The notes under the pieces are model-generated. The model was given only the letters and a program-made list of their open reading frames with translations. It was not told the origin of the DNA and did not search any database. From Dethiosulfovibrio salsuginis (lineage in GTDB: Bacteria; Synergistota; Synergistia; Synergistales; Dethiosulfovibrionaceae), in assembly GCF_900177735.1 (NCBI RefSeq), contig NZ_FXBB01000001.1:248001-312000 (forward strand): 64,000 nucleotides of DNA, written 5' to 3'. Position 1 is the first letter of the stretch. Each line of letters starts with the position of its first letter. A program made the position numbers and the translations under genes. This document shows positions 17,875 to 26,125 of the stretch, piece by piece.

Positions 17875-17903
17875 GGAACTAAAGACAGGAGGTTTGGATC
17901 AAG

Positions 17904-18521
17904 ATGAACACAGTTGACGCTAGAGGCAAGCAATGTCCCCAACCGGTGATGATGACCAAAAAGGTCATCGAAGAGGGAGCCAAGGAGATAAAGGTTATCG
18001 TTGATAACCCTATAGCAGGTCAAAACGTATCGAGGATGCTAAAAAGCAAGGGGTTCGACGTAATACTGGAGGCGGAAAACGACCTGGATATAGCGGTAAC
18101 AGGCATGTTAGGGGATAAACCGGCAAAGGAAGATCCTCAGCCTGTCCAGAACACCTATACCTGCCCTTCCGATGGAAAGGCCAAAATCGCCGTTCTGATA
18201 TCCAGAGATATCCTAGGCGGGGCGGACGTAGAGCTAGGGGAGGTCCTGATAAAAGGCTTTCTGGGAACGGTACATCAGCTCGACCAACAGATACTACCAC
18301 AGACCGTCGCCTTTATGAACGAAGGGGTCAAACTGGCCCTAAAGGACAGCTCTACCTGCGAAAGCCTTTTGGAGCTCGATAAAAAAGGCTGTCGAATACT
18401 GGTCTGCGGCACCTGCGTAAACCATTTTGGCGTCTCAGATCAGGTTGGAGTCGGAGAGATATCCAATATGTTCGATATAACCGAGGCCCTGCTCAAAGCG
18501 GATAAAATCCTCTCACTTTAG
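17904..18521 (+). CDS. yedF: YedF-like selenium metabolism protein (TusA-DsrE fusion)
   Basis: A 205-residue protein with an N-terminal TusA/SirA-like domain (residues 1-70, DARGKQCPQPVMMTKKVI with the family Cys-Pro) and a C-terminal DsrE-like domain (residues 92-205) holding GCRILVCGTCVNHFG. This architecture is the selenium metabolism protein YedF family, which co-occurs with selenocysteine synthesis and probably handles selenium as a persulfide or perselenide. The divergent position next to selA-selB supports the role. AGGAGGT lies about 10 nt before the ATG. The exact reaction is not established. Confidence 0.93.
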   Translation: MNTVDARGKQCPQPVMMTKKVIEEGAKEIKVIVDNPIAGQNVSRMLKSKGFDVILEAENDLDIAVTGMLGDKPAKEDPQPVQNTYTCPSDGKAKIAVLISRDILGGADVELGEVLIKGFLGTVHQLDQQILPQTVAFMNEGVKLALKDSSTCESLLELDKKGCRILVCGTCVNHFGVSDQVGVGEISNMFDITEALLKADKILSL

Positions 18522-18550
18522 AGCATATCTAGAAACTCACCTTCGAGTCC

Positions 18551-18748
18551 CCTCGGAGAGACCGTCCCGCCTGCGCCCTGTTTCGCCCAAGCGTATACTC
18601 GACCTGCCTGTTCCGTACGAACCGCCTCGGAGGGCACGTCCTGTGCCCCCTCGACTTGGGGCGACGTCCTGTCGCCCCATCCGTACTCAAAGGCGGCATG
18701 TCGAGTATACGGGCTCAAGTGGGCTCCGTCGGAACGATCTCTCCGAGG
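18551..18748. other. Nested 198-nt inverted-repeat element, candidate structured RNA
   Basis: The stretch folds on paper as nested helices. P1 is an 11-bp perfect helix, 18551-18561 with 18738-18748. Next come GCCC/GGGC pairs (18575-18578 with 18721-18724, and 18585-18588 with 18711-18714) around a 6x6 internal loop. P2 is an 11-bp perfect helix, 18593-18603 with 18700-18710. P3 pairs 18622-18627 with 18691-18696. Two apical hairpins (18632-18648 and 18658-18678) both carry the loop GTCCT. No convincing protein is encoded on either strand. It lies 30 nt after yedF and just before a terminator, so it is either a yedF 3'-UTR structure, an independent RNA, or a small mobile palindromic repeat. 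Confidence 0.7.
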
Positions 18749-18780
18749 ATCAGGGCTTCTATAGGTTCCCTTTAGACATA

Positions 18781-18824
18781 AAAACAACGGAGACCGAGCC
18801 CTAGGGCTCGGTCTCCGTTGTTTT
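18781..18824. terminator. Perfect 44-nt palindrome, bidirectional terminator between yedF and speD
   Basis: Positions 18781-18802 are the exact reverse complement of 18803-18824. The arms begin with AAAA and end with TTTT, so an intrinsic terminator forms in both directions between the convergent yedF and speD genes. The speD stop codon overlaps its right end. Confidence 0.9.
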
Positions 18825-19641
18825 AGCCTGTAAAACCCCTCAGATTTCTGCCGGAGAAGATCTCCAGCATCTCCGACTTTATCTTATCGGTGATGATCTT
18901 CCTCTTGGACGGCCTGATATCCTCCGCACTGACGTGAAACAGGTAGTCGTCGAGCTCAAAGTCTCTGAGCATCATCCTGGTACAGAACAGGTTCTCCTGA
19001 TAGACGTTGACGTCGTACATATTGTAGCGATATCTGGTGTCTTTGGAGATAAAGTCCTGAATGGAGTTTATCTCGTGGTCTATAAAGTATTTGTTTCCCT
19101 CAACATCTCTGGTGAATCCCCTAACCCTGTAGTCTATACAGGCTATATCGGGATTAAAACGGTGGAGCAGGTAGTTGAGGGCCCTGAGAGGGGATATCCT
19201 CCCACAGGTGGAGACGTCTATATCCGCCCGAAAGGTGCTTATGCCGTTGTCGGGATGTTGCTCCGGGTAGGTATGGACGGTTATATGGCTCTTATCGAGG
19301 TGACCTACCACCGTATCGGGAATAGGCCCCGGCACCGCCTGACCTCGCTCGGACTCGCTGCCTCTCAGCTCCGGAGGAACAGGCTCTTCGGCAATCAGGA
19401 TGGTGACACTTGCCCCCTGAGGCTCGTAATCCTGCTTCGCTACGTTGAGCACCGTAGCCCCTATTATATCCGCCACATCGCTTAATATGGACGTAACCCT
19501 GTCGGCGGAATACTCATCGTCTATGTACTTTATGTACTCCCGCCTTTCCACCAGGCTCTGAGCGTAACATATATCGTAAAAGTTAAAGCACAGGCTCTTG
19601 GTAAGGTTGTTAAAACCGTAGAGCTTTATTCTGTCTTCCAT
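18823..19641 (-). CDS. speD: S-adenosylmethionine decarboxylase proenzyme (E. coli type)
   Basis: Makes decarboxylated SAM for spermidine synthesis. The proenzyme cleaves itself before a serine that becomes the pyruvoyl group; here the site is [12 protein letters not shown] near residue 115. The N-terminal [21 protein letters not shown] and the 272-residue length identify the larger E. coli-type SpeD rather than the short Bacillus/Thermotoga type. The gene stands alone, convergent to yedF. No speE is visible in the window. Confidence 0.96.
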   Translation of the reverse strand: MEDRIKLYGFNNLTKSLCFNFYDICYAQSLVERREYIKYIDDEYSADRVTSILSDVADIIGATVLNVAKQDYEPQGASVTILIAEEPVPPELRGSESERGQAVPGPIPDTVVGHLDKSHITVHTYPEQHPDNGISTFRADIDVSTCGRISPLRALNYLLHRFNPDIACIDYRVRGFTRDVEGNKYFIDHEINSIQDFISKDTRYRYNMYDVNVYQENLFCTRMMLRDFELDDYLFHVSAEDIRPSKRKIITDKIKSEMLEIFSGRNLRGFTG

Positions 19642-19713
19642 GGGACACCTCCCAGATACGAGAAAAAAATCGACGTAAAAACGCCGCTCTCCAGACCATC
19701 GACCACATCAAAG

Positions 19714-21267
19714 CTAAAAAAGCCTCATTCCAAGGCCCGTTCGACGGTTCTTTCTAACCCTATCGGGCACGAAAGATGCCTCCATCTTCCTCTCGGTCCA
19801 CCTGGCTAGGCGGATAAAGGGATACCCCAGAAGGAAGTAGATTGCGGCGACTATGATTCCCGTGCCGAAATAATCGTAGTAGGTGGTGGCTATCTGGCCA
19901 TAGGCCTTAGTGAGATCGACGAGAGTTATAACCGAGACCAAAGAGGAATCTTTCAGCAGGGATATAAAGTCGTTGGTCACAGGGGGGAGGACCATCCTCA
20001 CAGCCTGAGGGACGACCACGTGCCTCAGGGCCTCCCGTCTGGTCATGCCCAGACCTAAAGCGGCCTCCATCTGGCCTACAGGCACCGACATAAGGCCAGC
20101 CCTGTAGATCTCCGCCTCGTAGGCGGCGTAGTTCATGCCGAGGCCGATAACCCCAGCCATAAAGGGACTCAGCTTTATGCCTACGTTAGGAAGGCCGTAG
20201 AAGATAAAGAACAGCTGTATCAGCACAGGAGTCCCTCTGACTATCTCAACGTACCACATAGATAGTGTGGACAGAGGAGGGGGGCCGAAGACCCTGAGAA
20301 GGGCCAGCATCAAGCCAAAGAGTACCGCCAGAACCATAGAGATCACCGAAACCTGCATGGTCGTCACAGCGGCCTTGCCCAGTTTAGGCATAAAGGAAAG
20401 ATACCTCTTGACCTTATCAACCCCTGAAAGTGATGTGCTATGGGACTCCAGCCACTTGTCGTACATCACAGGAGCGGTCCTGGAGGGACCGACGTCGTGG
20501 AACTCTCCGGCGACCATAGGGTTCCAAAGACCCCATCGCTCCAAAATCGCCCGGAGTTCTCCACCGTCTCTCATATCGGTTACCGCCTGGTTTACCAGAG
20601 CCAATAGCTCGGGGTTATCGTTAGGGACAGCTATACCGTACTCTATCTTTCCTATAGGCCCTCCGACGAACTTGACCTCCCTCATAGGCCCTCCGTAGTA
20701 GAGGGCTATAGGAGCGTCAAACAGGGTACCGTCGAGCCTGCCGTTGGCCAGATCGGTATAGGCGTTTATCTCATCGGCATAGGTCCTGATATCCACGTCT
20801 CCCAGGGTTTCCAGAACGTACTGAGAGTAGGACTGTTTAAGGGTGCCTATAATTTTACCTTTACAATCCTCCAGATCGGTGATATCGAAGTTGTCCCTTC
20901 TGACCGCTATCTGTAGATGGGTAATATAGTAGGGAACGGAGAAATCAACTACATCCTGGTGTTCTGGGGTTATCTCAAGACCGTTTATGGAGACATCGTA
21001 AAGTCGCCTCTCCAGGCCCGGTATCAGGTTATCCCATCCGTTTTGGACGAACCGAGCGTTTAGACCCATCCGACCGGCTATAGCCTCTATGATCTCCACC
21101 TCGTATCCTATGAGATGGTTCATATCGTCTGGATCCTGAAACATATAAGGTGCTCCGCCTTCCGTATCGCCACCCCATCTAAGTTCACCTGGTTGAGCGG
21201 TTAAAGAGGCGAAGGCAGGAAAAGAGCAGGACAAAAAAGCCAAGACCAGCAACAAACGGCGCATCAT
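19714..21267 (-). CDS. Fused amino-acid ABC transporter substrate-binding protein and permease
   Basis: A 517-residue fusion. A signal peptide (residues 1-20, LLLVLAFLSCSFPAFA) is followed by a family 3 periplasmic-binding domain to about residue 245 (GYEVEIIEAIAGRMG, TALKQ-like GTLKQSYSQYVLE). A HisM/GlnP-type permease domain follows from about residue 285, with several hydrophobic helices and the EAA-type loop EAALGLGMTRREALRHVVVPQA near residue 410 that docks the ATPase. The family imports polar amino acids; the exact substrate cannot be read. Its start overlaps the stop of the ATPase gene by 4 nt. The binding domain would be anchored on the outer face of the membrane. Confidence 0.93.
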   Translation of the reverse strand: MMRRLLLVLAFLSCSFPAFASLTAQPGELRWGGDTEGGAPYMFQDPDDMNHLIGYEVEIIEAIAGRMGLNARFVQNGWDNLIPGLERRLYDVSINGLEITPEHQDVVDFSVPYYITHLQIAVRRDNFDITDLEDCKGKIIGTLKQSYSQYVLETLGDVDIRTYADEINAYTDLANGRLDGTLFDAPIALYYGGPMREVKFVGGPIGKIEYGIAVPNDNPELLALVNQAVTDMRDGGELRAILERWGLWNPMVAGEFHDVGPSRTAPVMYDKWLESHSTSLSGVDKVKRYLSFMPKLGKAAVTTMQVSVISMVLAVLFGLMLALLRVFGPPPLSTLSMWYVEIVRGTPVLIQLFFIFYGLPNVGIKLSPFMAGVIGLGMNYAAYEAEIYRAGLMSVPVGQMEAALGLGMTRREALRHVVVPQAVRMVLPPVTNDFISLLKDSSLVSVITLVDLTKAYGQIATTYYDYFGTGIIVAAIYFLLGYPFIRLARWTERKMEASFVPDRVRKNRRTGLGMRLF

Positions 21268-22127
21268 ACCACCCCCGCTAGATGACGGAGAAAATCCTTG
21301 GTCCTATCGTTCACCGGATTTGAGAATATCTCATCTCCGTCAGCGACCTCGACTATCTCTCCTTGGTCCATAAAGACCACGTAATCCGAAGCATCTCTGG
21401 CGAAATGCATGGCGTGGGTCACCACGACCTGGGTCATACCTTCAGAGTCGAGATCCCTCATAACCTGAAGGACTTCCCCGACAAGCTCTGGATCCAGAGC
21501 TGAGGTAGGTTCATCGTATAGCATCACCTTAGGGGCCATCGCAAGGGCTCTGGCTATAGCCGCCCTCTGAGCCTGGCCACCGGAAAGGGTGACCGGATAT
21601 CGGTTGGCGTAACCTTTAAGGCCGACCTTCTCCAGCAACCTCAGTGCGCTATCCTCCGCCTCGTCTTTAGGGGTCTTCTTCACCACCACAGGGGCGAGCA
21701 TCACGTTTTCAAGGACCGTCTTATGGGGAAACAGGTTGAACCCCTGAAAGACTATGCCGACTTCCTTTCGCATCTCGTGGGCTGCCTCCATAAAGGAACG
21801 GGTTATAGCCTGATCGGACAAAGATCGGGACAGAGTAACCCCAGCGATCTCGATTCTCCCGGAATCGAGATACTCCAGACCGTTAAGACATCGGAGAAAG
21901 GTCGACTTGCCACAGCCCGAGGGGCCTATAATGGAGACTAGGTCGCCTTCTTTGATGGTAATGGACACACCTCTTAAAACGTGCTCGTCTTCAAACCTCT
22001 TGTGGAGACCCTCAACAGTGATGAGGACCTCGCTGTTCTTTTCCAATTCCTTCTCACTCTCCTTGAGTTCAACGATTTCCCCCTTCCGGGGAACAGGGCG
22101 TAGTATGACATAAAAAAGGGAATTCAT
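21264..22127 (-). CDS. Polar amino-acid ABC transporter ATP-binding protein
   Basis: The ATPase partner of the fused transporter downstream. Walker A is GPSGCGKSTF near residue 70, the Q loop is VFQGFNLFPH, the signature is LSGGQAQRAAIARALA and Walker B is VMLYDEPTSALDPE, followed by the switch histidine in VVTHAMHFARD. This matches the GlnQ/HisP group. The first 30 or so residues are not conserved, and the start is uncertain: ATG at 22127 has no good Shine-Dalgarno sequence, while a TTG near 22046 follows GGAGAGTGAGAAGG. Confidence 0.93.
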   Translation of the reverse strand: MNSLFYVILRPVPRKGEIVELKESEKELEKNSEVLITVEGLHKRFEDEHVLRGVSITIKEGDLVSIIGPSGCGKSTFLRCLNGLEYLDSGRIEIAGVTLSRSLSDQAITRSFMEAAHEMRKEVGIVFQGFNLFPHKTVLENVMLAPVVVKKTPKDEAEDSALRLLEKVGLKGYANRYPVTLSGGQAQRAAIARALAMAPKVMLYDEPTSALDPELVGEVLQVMRDLDSEGMTQVVVTHAMHFARDASDYVVFMDQGEIVEVADGDEIFSNPVNDRTKDFLRHLAGVV

Positions 22128-22192
22128 AAAGGGGTAGGGTGAAAAAGCGGCAGAAAACAGGTCTATTCCCCGCCATCACCGCTGGTCACGGC

Positions 22193-23140
22193 CTAAAGAG
22201 ATTTATGAAGCGCCGTGACCTCTCCATCGGGCGACACGTATCGAACCTCACAGGGTATATGACATCCTGTCACATCGTGAACCACGTGTCTGATCGTCCT
22301 CACCAAGGCTCGTACGTCCTGGGAGGTGGCGTTGCCCAGGTTTACCGTAAAATTAGCGTGTCTATGGCTGACCTGGGCATCCCCTATCCTGAGGCCCTTA
22401 AGACCGCACATCTCTATAACCTTCCCCGGAGGTCCCCATTCCCTATGGATATACGGATCGTTGCTGAAGACCGAACCGCAGTTAGGCTGAGAGAGGGGAA
22501 ACTTCGCCTTTCTCTCCCGAAGCACCTGGACCATTTCCTCTCTGACCGACTGGACATCCGAGGGGATCAAGGACAGCTGAGCCTCAAGGACGATCTTGGA
22601 GGTATCCTGAAAACAGGAAGTCCTGTAAGAAAACCCGCACTCCGAGCCCTCCAGTCGATCCACCTCTCCATCTCTATTCATATAGGTCACCCAATCGACG
22701 ATCTGACCTATATTCTGCCTCAAACTACCGCCGTTCATGGCGACCACCCCACCTAAAGTACCTGGGATACCGACCATATGCTCAAGTCCCGACAGCCCTA
22801 AAGACGCCGATCTCCGAGCCAGAGAGGGAATCCACACCCCAGCGTAGCCCCTAACCTTTTCGCCGTCGAAAGAGGCCTGGGAGAAGGACCTTCCCAGCTT
22901 TATAACCGCCCCTCTGATCCCTTGGTCGTCAAAAAGGAGATTCGACCCTCGACCTATCACCACCCAAGGAACCTCGCAATCGTTGAGGATGCCTACCGCC
23001 GCCTTAATATCCTCCACCGAACGAGGCTCGATAAAAAGGTCCGCCGGACCACCGATCCTCCAGGTGCAGTGATCTTTAAGGCTTTCTCCCTCTACGACGG
23101 GGACCTTTGCCTCCAGAAGCCGACTTAGCGTTTTTCTCAA
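22193..23140 (-). CDS. murB: UDP-N-acetylenolpyruvoylglucosamine reductase
   Basis: The FAD-dependent reductase making UDP-N-acetylmuramate for peptidoglycan. FAD-binding motifs are IGRGSNLLFDD near residue 65 and GLEHMVGIPGTLGG. The catalytic serine is in NCGSVFSND and the C-terminal block is HRHANFTVNLGNATSQDV. The YRTS(C)F element suggests a type IIb-like enzyme. I choose the TTG at 23140, preceded by AGGAGGGG, giving about 315 residues; an ATG further upstream (23200) would overlap the upstream gene more deeply and add a non-conserved tail. Confidence 0.93.
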   Translation of the reverse strand: MRKTLSRLLEAKVPVVEGESLKDHCTWRIGGPADLFIEPRSVEDIKAAVGILNDCEVPWVVIGRGSNLLFDDQGIRGAVIKLGRSFSQASFDGEKVRGYAGVWIPSLARRSASLGLSGLEHMVGIPGTLGGVVAMNGGSLRQNIGQIVDWVTYMNRDGEVDRLEGSECGFSYRTSCFQDTSKIVLEAQLSLIPSDVQSVREEMVQVLRERKAKFPLSQPNCGSVFSNDPYIHREWGPPGKVIEMCGLKGLRIGDAQVSHRHANFTVNLGNATSQDVRALVRTIRHVVHDVTGCHIPCEVRYVSPDGEVTALHKSL

Positions 23141-24968
23141 ATCCACCCCTCCTAACTGGAACAGAGCCCTTCTCGGGCCTAACGAGACAGTTTTCTCCAA
23201 AACCTATCAGATCCTCTCTGCCGCACATTCTCAGAGCCTCCAGGACAAGCTTTCGATTTTCCGGCCTGTTGTACTGGAGAAGGGCCCTCTGAAGGGCCTT
23301 CTGGTGGCCGGTTTTAGCCACGAATATGCCCCTCCCTGTGGAGGGATCGATCTCGGTGTAATACATACAGGTCGAAAGGCTCCCTGGGGTCGGTATAAAA
23401 TCCTGGACATGATCGGGCACATGGCCTAAATCCCTCAGTAACTCCGCCAAGGCCACAGCGTCTTTCAAAGTAGCCCCAGGATGGCTGGATATTAGGTAGG
23501 GAATCAGAAACTGCTTCCTGTTGATTTTGGCGTTGATCCTGTCGAAAATGGCCTTAAACCGCAAAAAGACCTCTATAGAGGGCTTTCCCATCAGAGACAG
23601 CACCGAAGGAGAACAGTGCTCCGGGGCCACTTTCAGTATACCGCTGACGTGGTCCCGGCAGAGCTCCTCCAGAAACTCCCTGTTTTTGCCCGCCAGGATA
23701 TAGTCGTACCTGATACCCGACCGGATAAACACCTTCTTAACCTTAGGCAACCCCTTCAGCTTCCTGAGGAGCTCCAGATAGTCCCAGTGGTCACAGTCGA
23801 GACCGGGACAGGGCTCTGGAGCCAGACAGGACCTATGGGCACAGGTCCCCTGAGAGAGCTGTTTTTTACAGGAGGGATGGCGAAAGTTGGCCGTAGGGCC
23901 TCCTACATCGTGGATATATCCCTTGAAAGAGGCCATCTCGGTCAGTTTTTTGGCCTCCTCCAGGATCGACCTATGGCTTCTTGCCTGGATTATCCTGCCC
24001 TGATGGGCCACGATAGCGCAGAAGGAACAGTCGCCGAAACAGCCTCTATGGCTCACTATGCTGAACCGGACCTCCTCTATGGCAGGAATCCCTCCGGCAT
24101 CGTCGTACATAGGATGGGGCTCTCTGGCGTAGGGAAGGTCGTAGACGTGGTCCATCTCATCGGTGGACAGTGGCAGAGCGGGAGGGTTCTGGACCACCAC
24201 CTTATCCCCGTGGGGCTGACAGACCGTCTTTCCTCTGATAGGGTCCTGCTCCCTGTCCCACAGGTCAAAGGCCCTGGCGAAGGCCCTTTTGTCCCGGACC
24301 ACCTCGTCGAAGGAGGGAACCACTACCGAGCCTTCAGGACAATCGGAGGCCCTGTGACAGGTACCTCTTATCCCGGTGAGACTGGAGACGTCCTCTCCGT
24401 CTCTAAGCCTCTCGGCTATCTCCTTGATCTGCCTCTCCCCCATGCCGTAGATCAGCAGGTCCGCCCTGCTGTCGATCAAAATAGATCTACGGACCTTGTC
24501 GGACCAATAATCGTAGTGGGCCATCCTACGAAGGCTGGCCTCTATACCGCCTATGACGAGAGGTATGTCACCCCATAACTCTCTCACTATATTGCAGTAG
24601 ACTATAGTCGCCCTGTCGGGCCTGTGACCCACCTCTCCTCCGGGAGAGTAGGCGTCGGTCCGCCTTTTGTTCCTGGCGGCGGTCAGTTTGTTCAGCATAG
24701 AATCCATGTTCCCCGCCGACACCAGAGCCCCTAACCTTGGACGGCCCATGGAGAGAAAATCCTCCCTGGTGCGCCAATCGGGCTGGGCCGCTATGCCAAC
24801 CTTAAAGCCCCAGGACTCAAGGCAACGGCAGATCACCGCCGGGCCAAAGCTAGGGTGATCCACGTAGCCGTCGCCGCTGATGTAGAGAAAGTCCAGCTCC
24901 GACCAGCCTCTTAGGTCCATATCCCGTCGACTCACGGGCAAAAACCGCCCACTATCGCTCATCTTCAT
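23076..24968 (-). CDS. ygiQ: YgiQ family radical SAM protein (UPF0313)
   Basis: A 630-residue radical SAM protein. The cluster motif C-x3-C-x2-C is in HRGCFGDCSFCAIVAHQGR near residue 310. The start has FLPVSRRDMDLRGW and VDHPSFGPAVICRCLESWGF, which are hallmarks of YgiQ, as is the VFIRSGIRYDYIL block. The reaction is unknown for the family. It overlaps hemW upstream by 17 nt and murB downstream by up to 65 nt, so all three are probably co-transcribed. Confidence 0.94.
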   Translation of the reverse strand: MKMSDSGRFLPVSRRDMDLRGWSELDFLYISGDGYVDHPSFGPAVICRCLESWGFKVGIAAQPDWRTREDFLSMGRPRLGALVSAGNMDSMLNKLTAARNKRRTDAYSPGGEVGHRPDRATIVYCNIVRELWGDIPLVIGGIEASLRRMAHYDYWSDKVRRSILIDSRADLLIYGMGERQIKEIAERLRDGEDVSSLTGIRGTCHRASDCPEGSVVVPSFDEVVRDKRAFARAFDLWDREQDPIRGKTVCQPHGDKVVVQNPPALPLSTDEMDHVYDLPYAREPHPMYDDAGGIPAIEEVRFSIVSHRGCFGDCSFCAIVAHQGRIIQARSHRSILEEAKKLTEMASFKGYIHDVGGPTANFRHPSCKKQLSQGTCAHRSCLAPEPCPGLDCDHWDYLELLRKLKGLPKVKKVFIRSGIRYDYILAGKNREFLEELCRDHVSGILKVAPEHCSPSVLSLMGKPSIEVFLRFKAIFDRINAKINRKQFLIPYLISSHPGATLKDAVALAELLRDLGHVPDHVQDFIPTPGSLSTCMYYTEIDPSTGRGIFVAKTGHQKALQRALLQYNRPENRKLVLEALRMCGREDLIGFGENCLVRPEKGSVPVRRGGFEKNAKSASGGKGPRRRGRKP

Positions 24969-26124
24969 CCCCCCATAAAAGGGCCTCCCAAAGGGCGTTA
25001 GCTATTCTCATGCCCTTTGGGGTGAGCCTGACAACCGGGCCATTCCTCTCGATACAGGAGGACGGAAAACCGGCTAAACAGCCCTCAAGCCTGCGGTACA
25101 GATCCTGGCCAAAATCCTCGGCGAACCGGTCAAGGTCCAGGCCAAAGGAGGTCCGAAGGGCCAGTATAGCCCTCTCCGACCCCTTTGCGGCCCCCTGAAC
25201 TCTCTCGGTGTAATCCAGAGCCACCGAATCGTTCAGAGCCTGGGAGTAATCCCCAAGATCCCTGTGATTCTCGTACCTGAGGCCGCCTAGATATCCCCAG
25301 GCACCGGGCCCCAGGCCGAGGACCTCTCCGCCGGTCCAATAGGCCATGTTGTGCCTGCTCCACCGCCCCTCCTTGGCGAAGCTGGCTATCTCGTACTGGA
25401 GATATCCCTTTCTAGGCAGATACCACTGTGCCCAGCGGTAGTGGCCGTATCCGTCGAGCGCCTGGGTTGGAGGAACCTTACCCCAGAAGGACTGGGGCTC
25501 TATGGTCAGCTGATAAAGGGACAGGTGGTGGGGCCCAAGGTCGACCAAAGCCGACAGGCTCCTGTGCCACTTCCTGACCGACTGGCCCGCTAGGCCGAAC
25601 ATCAGATCGGCACTGACCTCGAAGCCAGCGGCCAAACAGGACTGAACCGCCCATATAGCTCTCTCCACGCCGTGAAGTCGACCGAGCCACTTAAGCTCGC
25701 CGTCGTCCAGGCTCTGGACCCCAACGCTCACCCTGGTGACACCTCTATCCCTCCACAGGGCCAGATGGTCGCAGGTCAGGCTTTCGGGGTTCGCCTCGAC
25801 GGAGAACTCCTCAAGATCGCCTAGGTCGAAACTCCGGGATATCAGCTCAAAAAGGGTCTCCCACTGGCCGACCGACAGCACCGACGGAGTCCCCCCGCCG
25901 ACGTAGATAGTCCTGACGGACGGCTTTTTCCCTGTGAAAGAACGCCAGAGCTCCGACTCTCTGGACAAAGAGGAAAGATATAACTCGACCTGATCTCCCG
26001 AAGGGACGGAGCTGTTGAAGGCACAGTAAGGACACTTGGACCGGCAGAAGGGCACGTGAATATAGACAGAGAGGGGCCTGGAAAGCCCCTCTCTGAAGGA
26101 TACGTCATCTGGAATAGAAACCAT
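24952..26124 (-). CDS. hemW: HemW-like radical SAM heme chaperone / coproporphyrinogen dehydrogenase family
   Basis: The radical SAM motif is FCRSKCPYCAF near residue 25, preceded by PLSVYIHVP. Other family blocks are VGGGTPSVL, EANPE, RVSVGVQSLDDGELKWLGRLH and the C-terminal GLGPGAWGYLGG. The length of about 390 residues and a lepA neighbour fit HemW, a heme-binding protein often misnamed HemN. The HNxWxxxxYLG-type region reads RHNMAYWTGGEVLGLG. I start at the ATG at 26124 just after the lepA stop; ATG 26142 and 26169 are possible. Confidence 0.9.
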   Translation of the reverse strand: MVSIPDDVSFREGLSRPLSVYIHVPFCRSKCPYCAFNSSVPSGDQVELYLSSLSRESELWRSFTGKKPSVRTIYVGGGTPSVLSVGQWETLFELISRSFDLGDLEEFSVEANPESLTCDHLALWRDRGVTRVSVGVQSLDDGELKWLGRLHGVERAIWAVQSCLAAGFEVSADLMFGLAGQSVRKWHRSLSALVDLGPHHLSLYQLTIEPQSFWGKVPPTQALDGYGHYRWAQWYLPRKGYLQYEIASFAKEGRWSRHNMAYWTGGEVLGLGPGAWGYLGGLRYENHRDLGDYSQALNDSVALDYTERVQGAAKGSERAILALRTSFGLDLDRFAEDFGQDLYRRLEGCLAGFPSSCIERNGPVVRLTPKGMRIANALWEALLWGDEDER

Positions 26125-26125
26125 T

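Noticed and set aside
17759-17903. tRNA-Sec gene in the selA-yedF gap
   Set aside because: No long acceptor or extra arm and no TTCGA-type T loop with a UCA anticodon can be folded; the hairpin there is too short.
18518-18787. An 89-residue minus-strand frame across the inverted-repeat element
   Set aside because: It is fully explained by the GC-rich palindromic DNA, has no Shine-Dalgarno sequence and shows no protein-like pattern.
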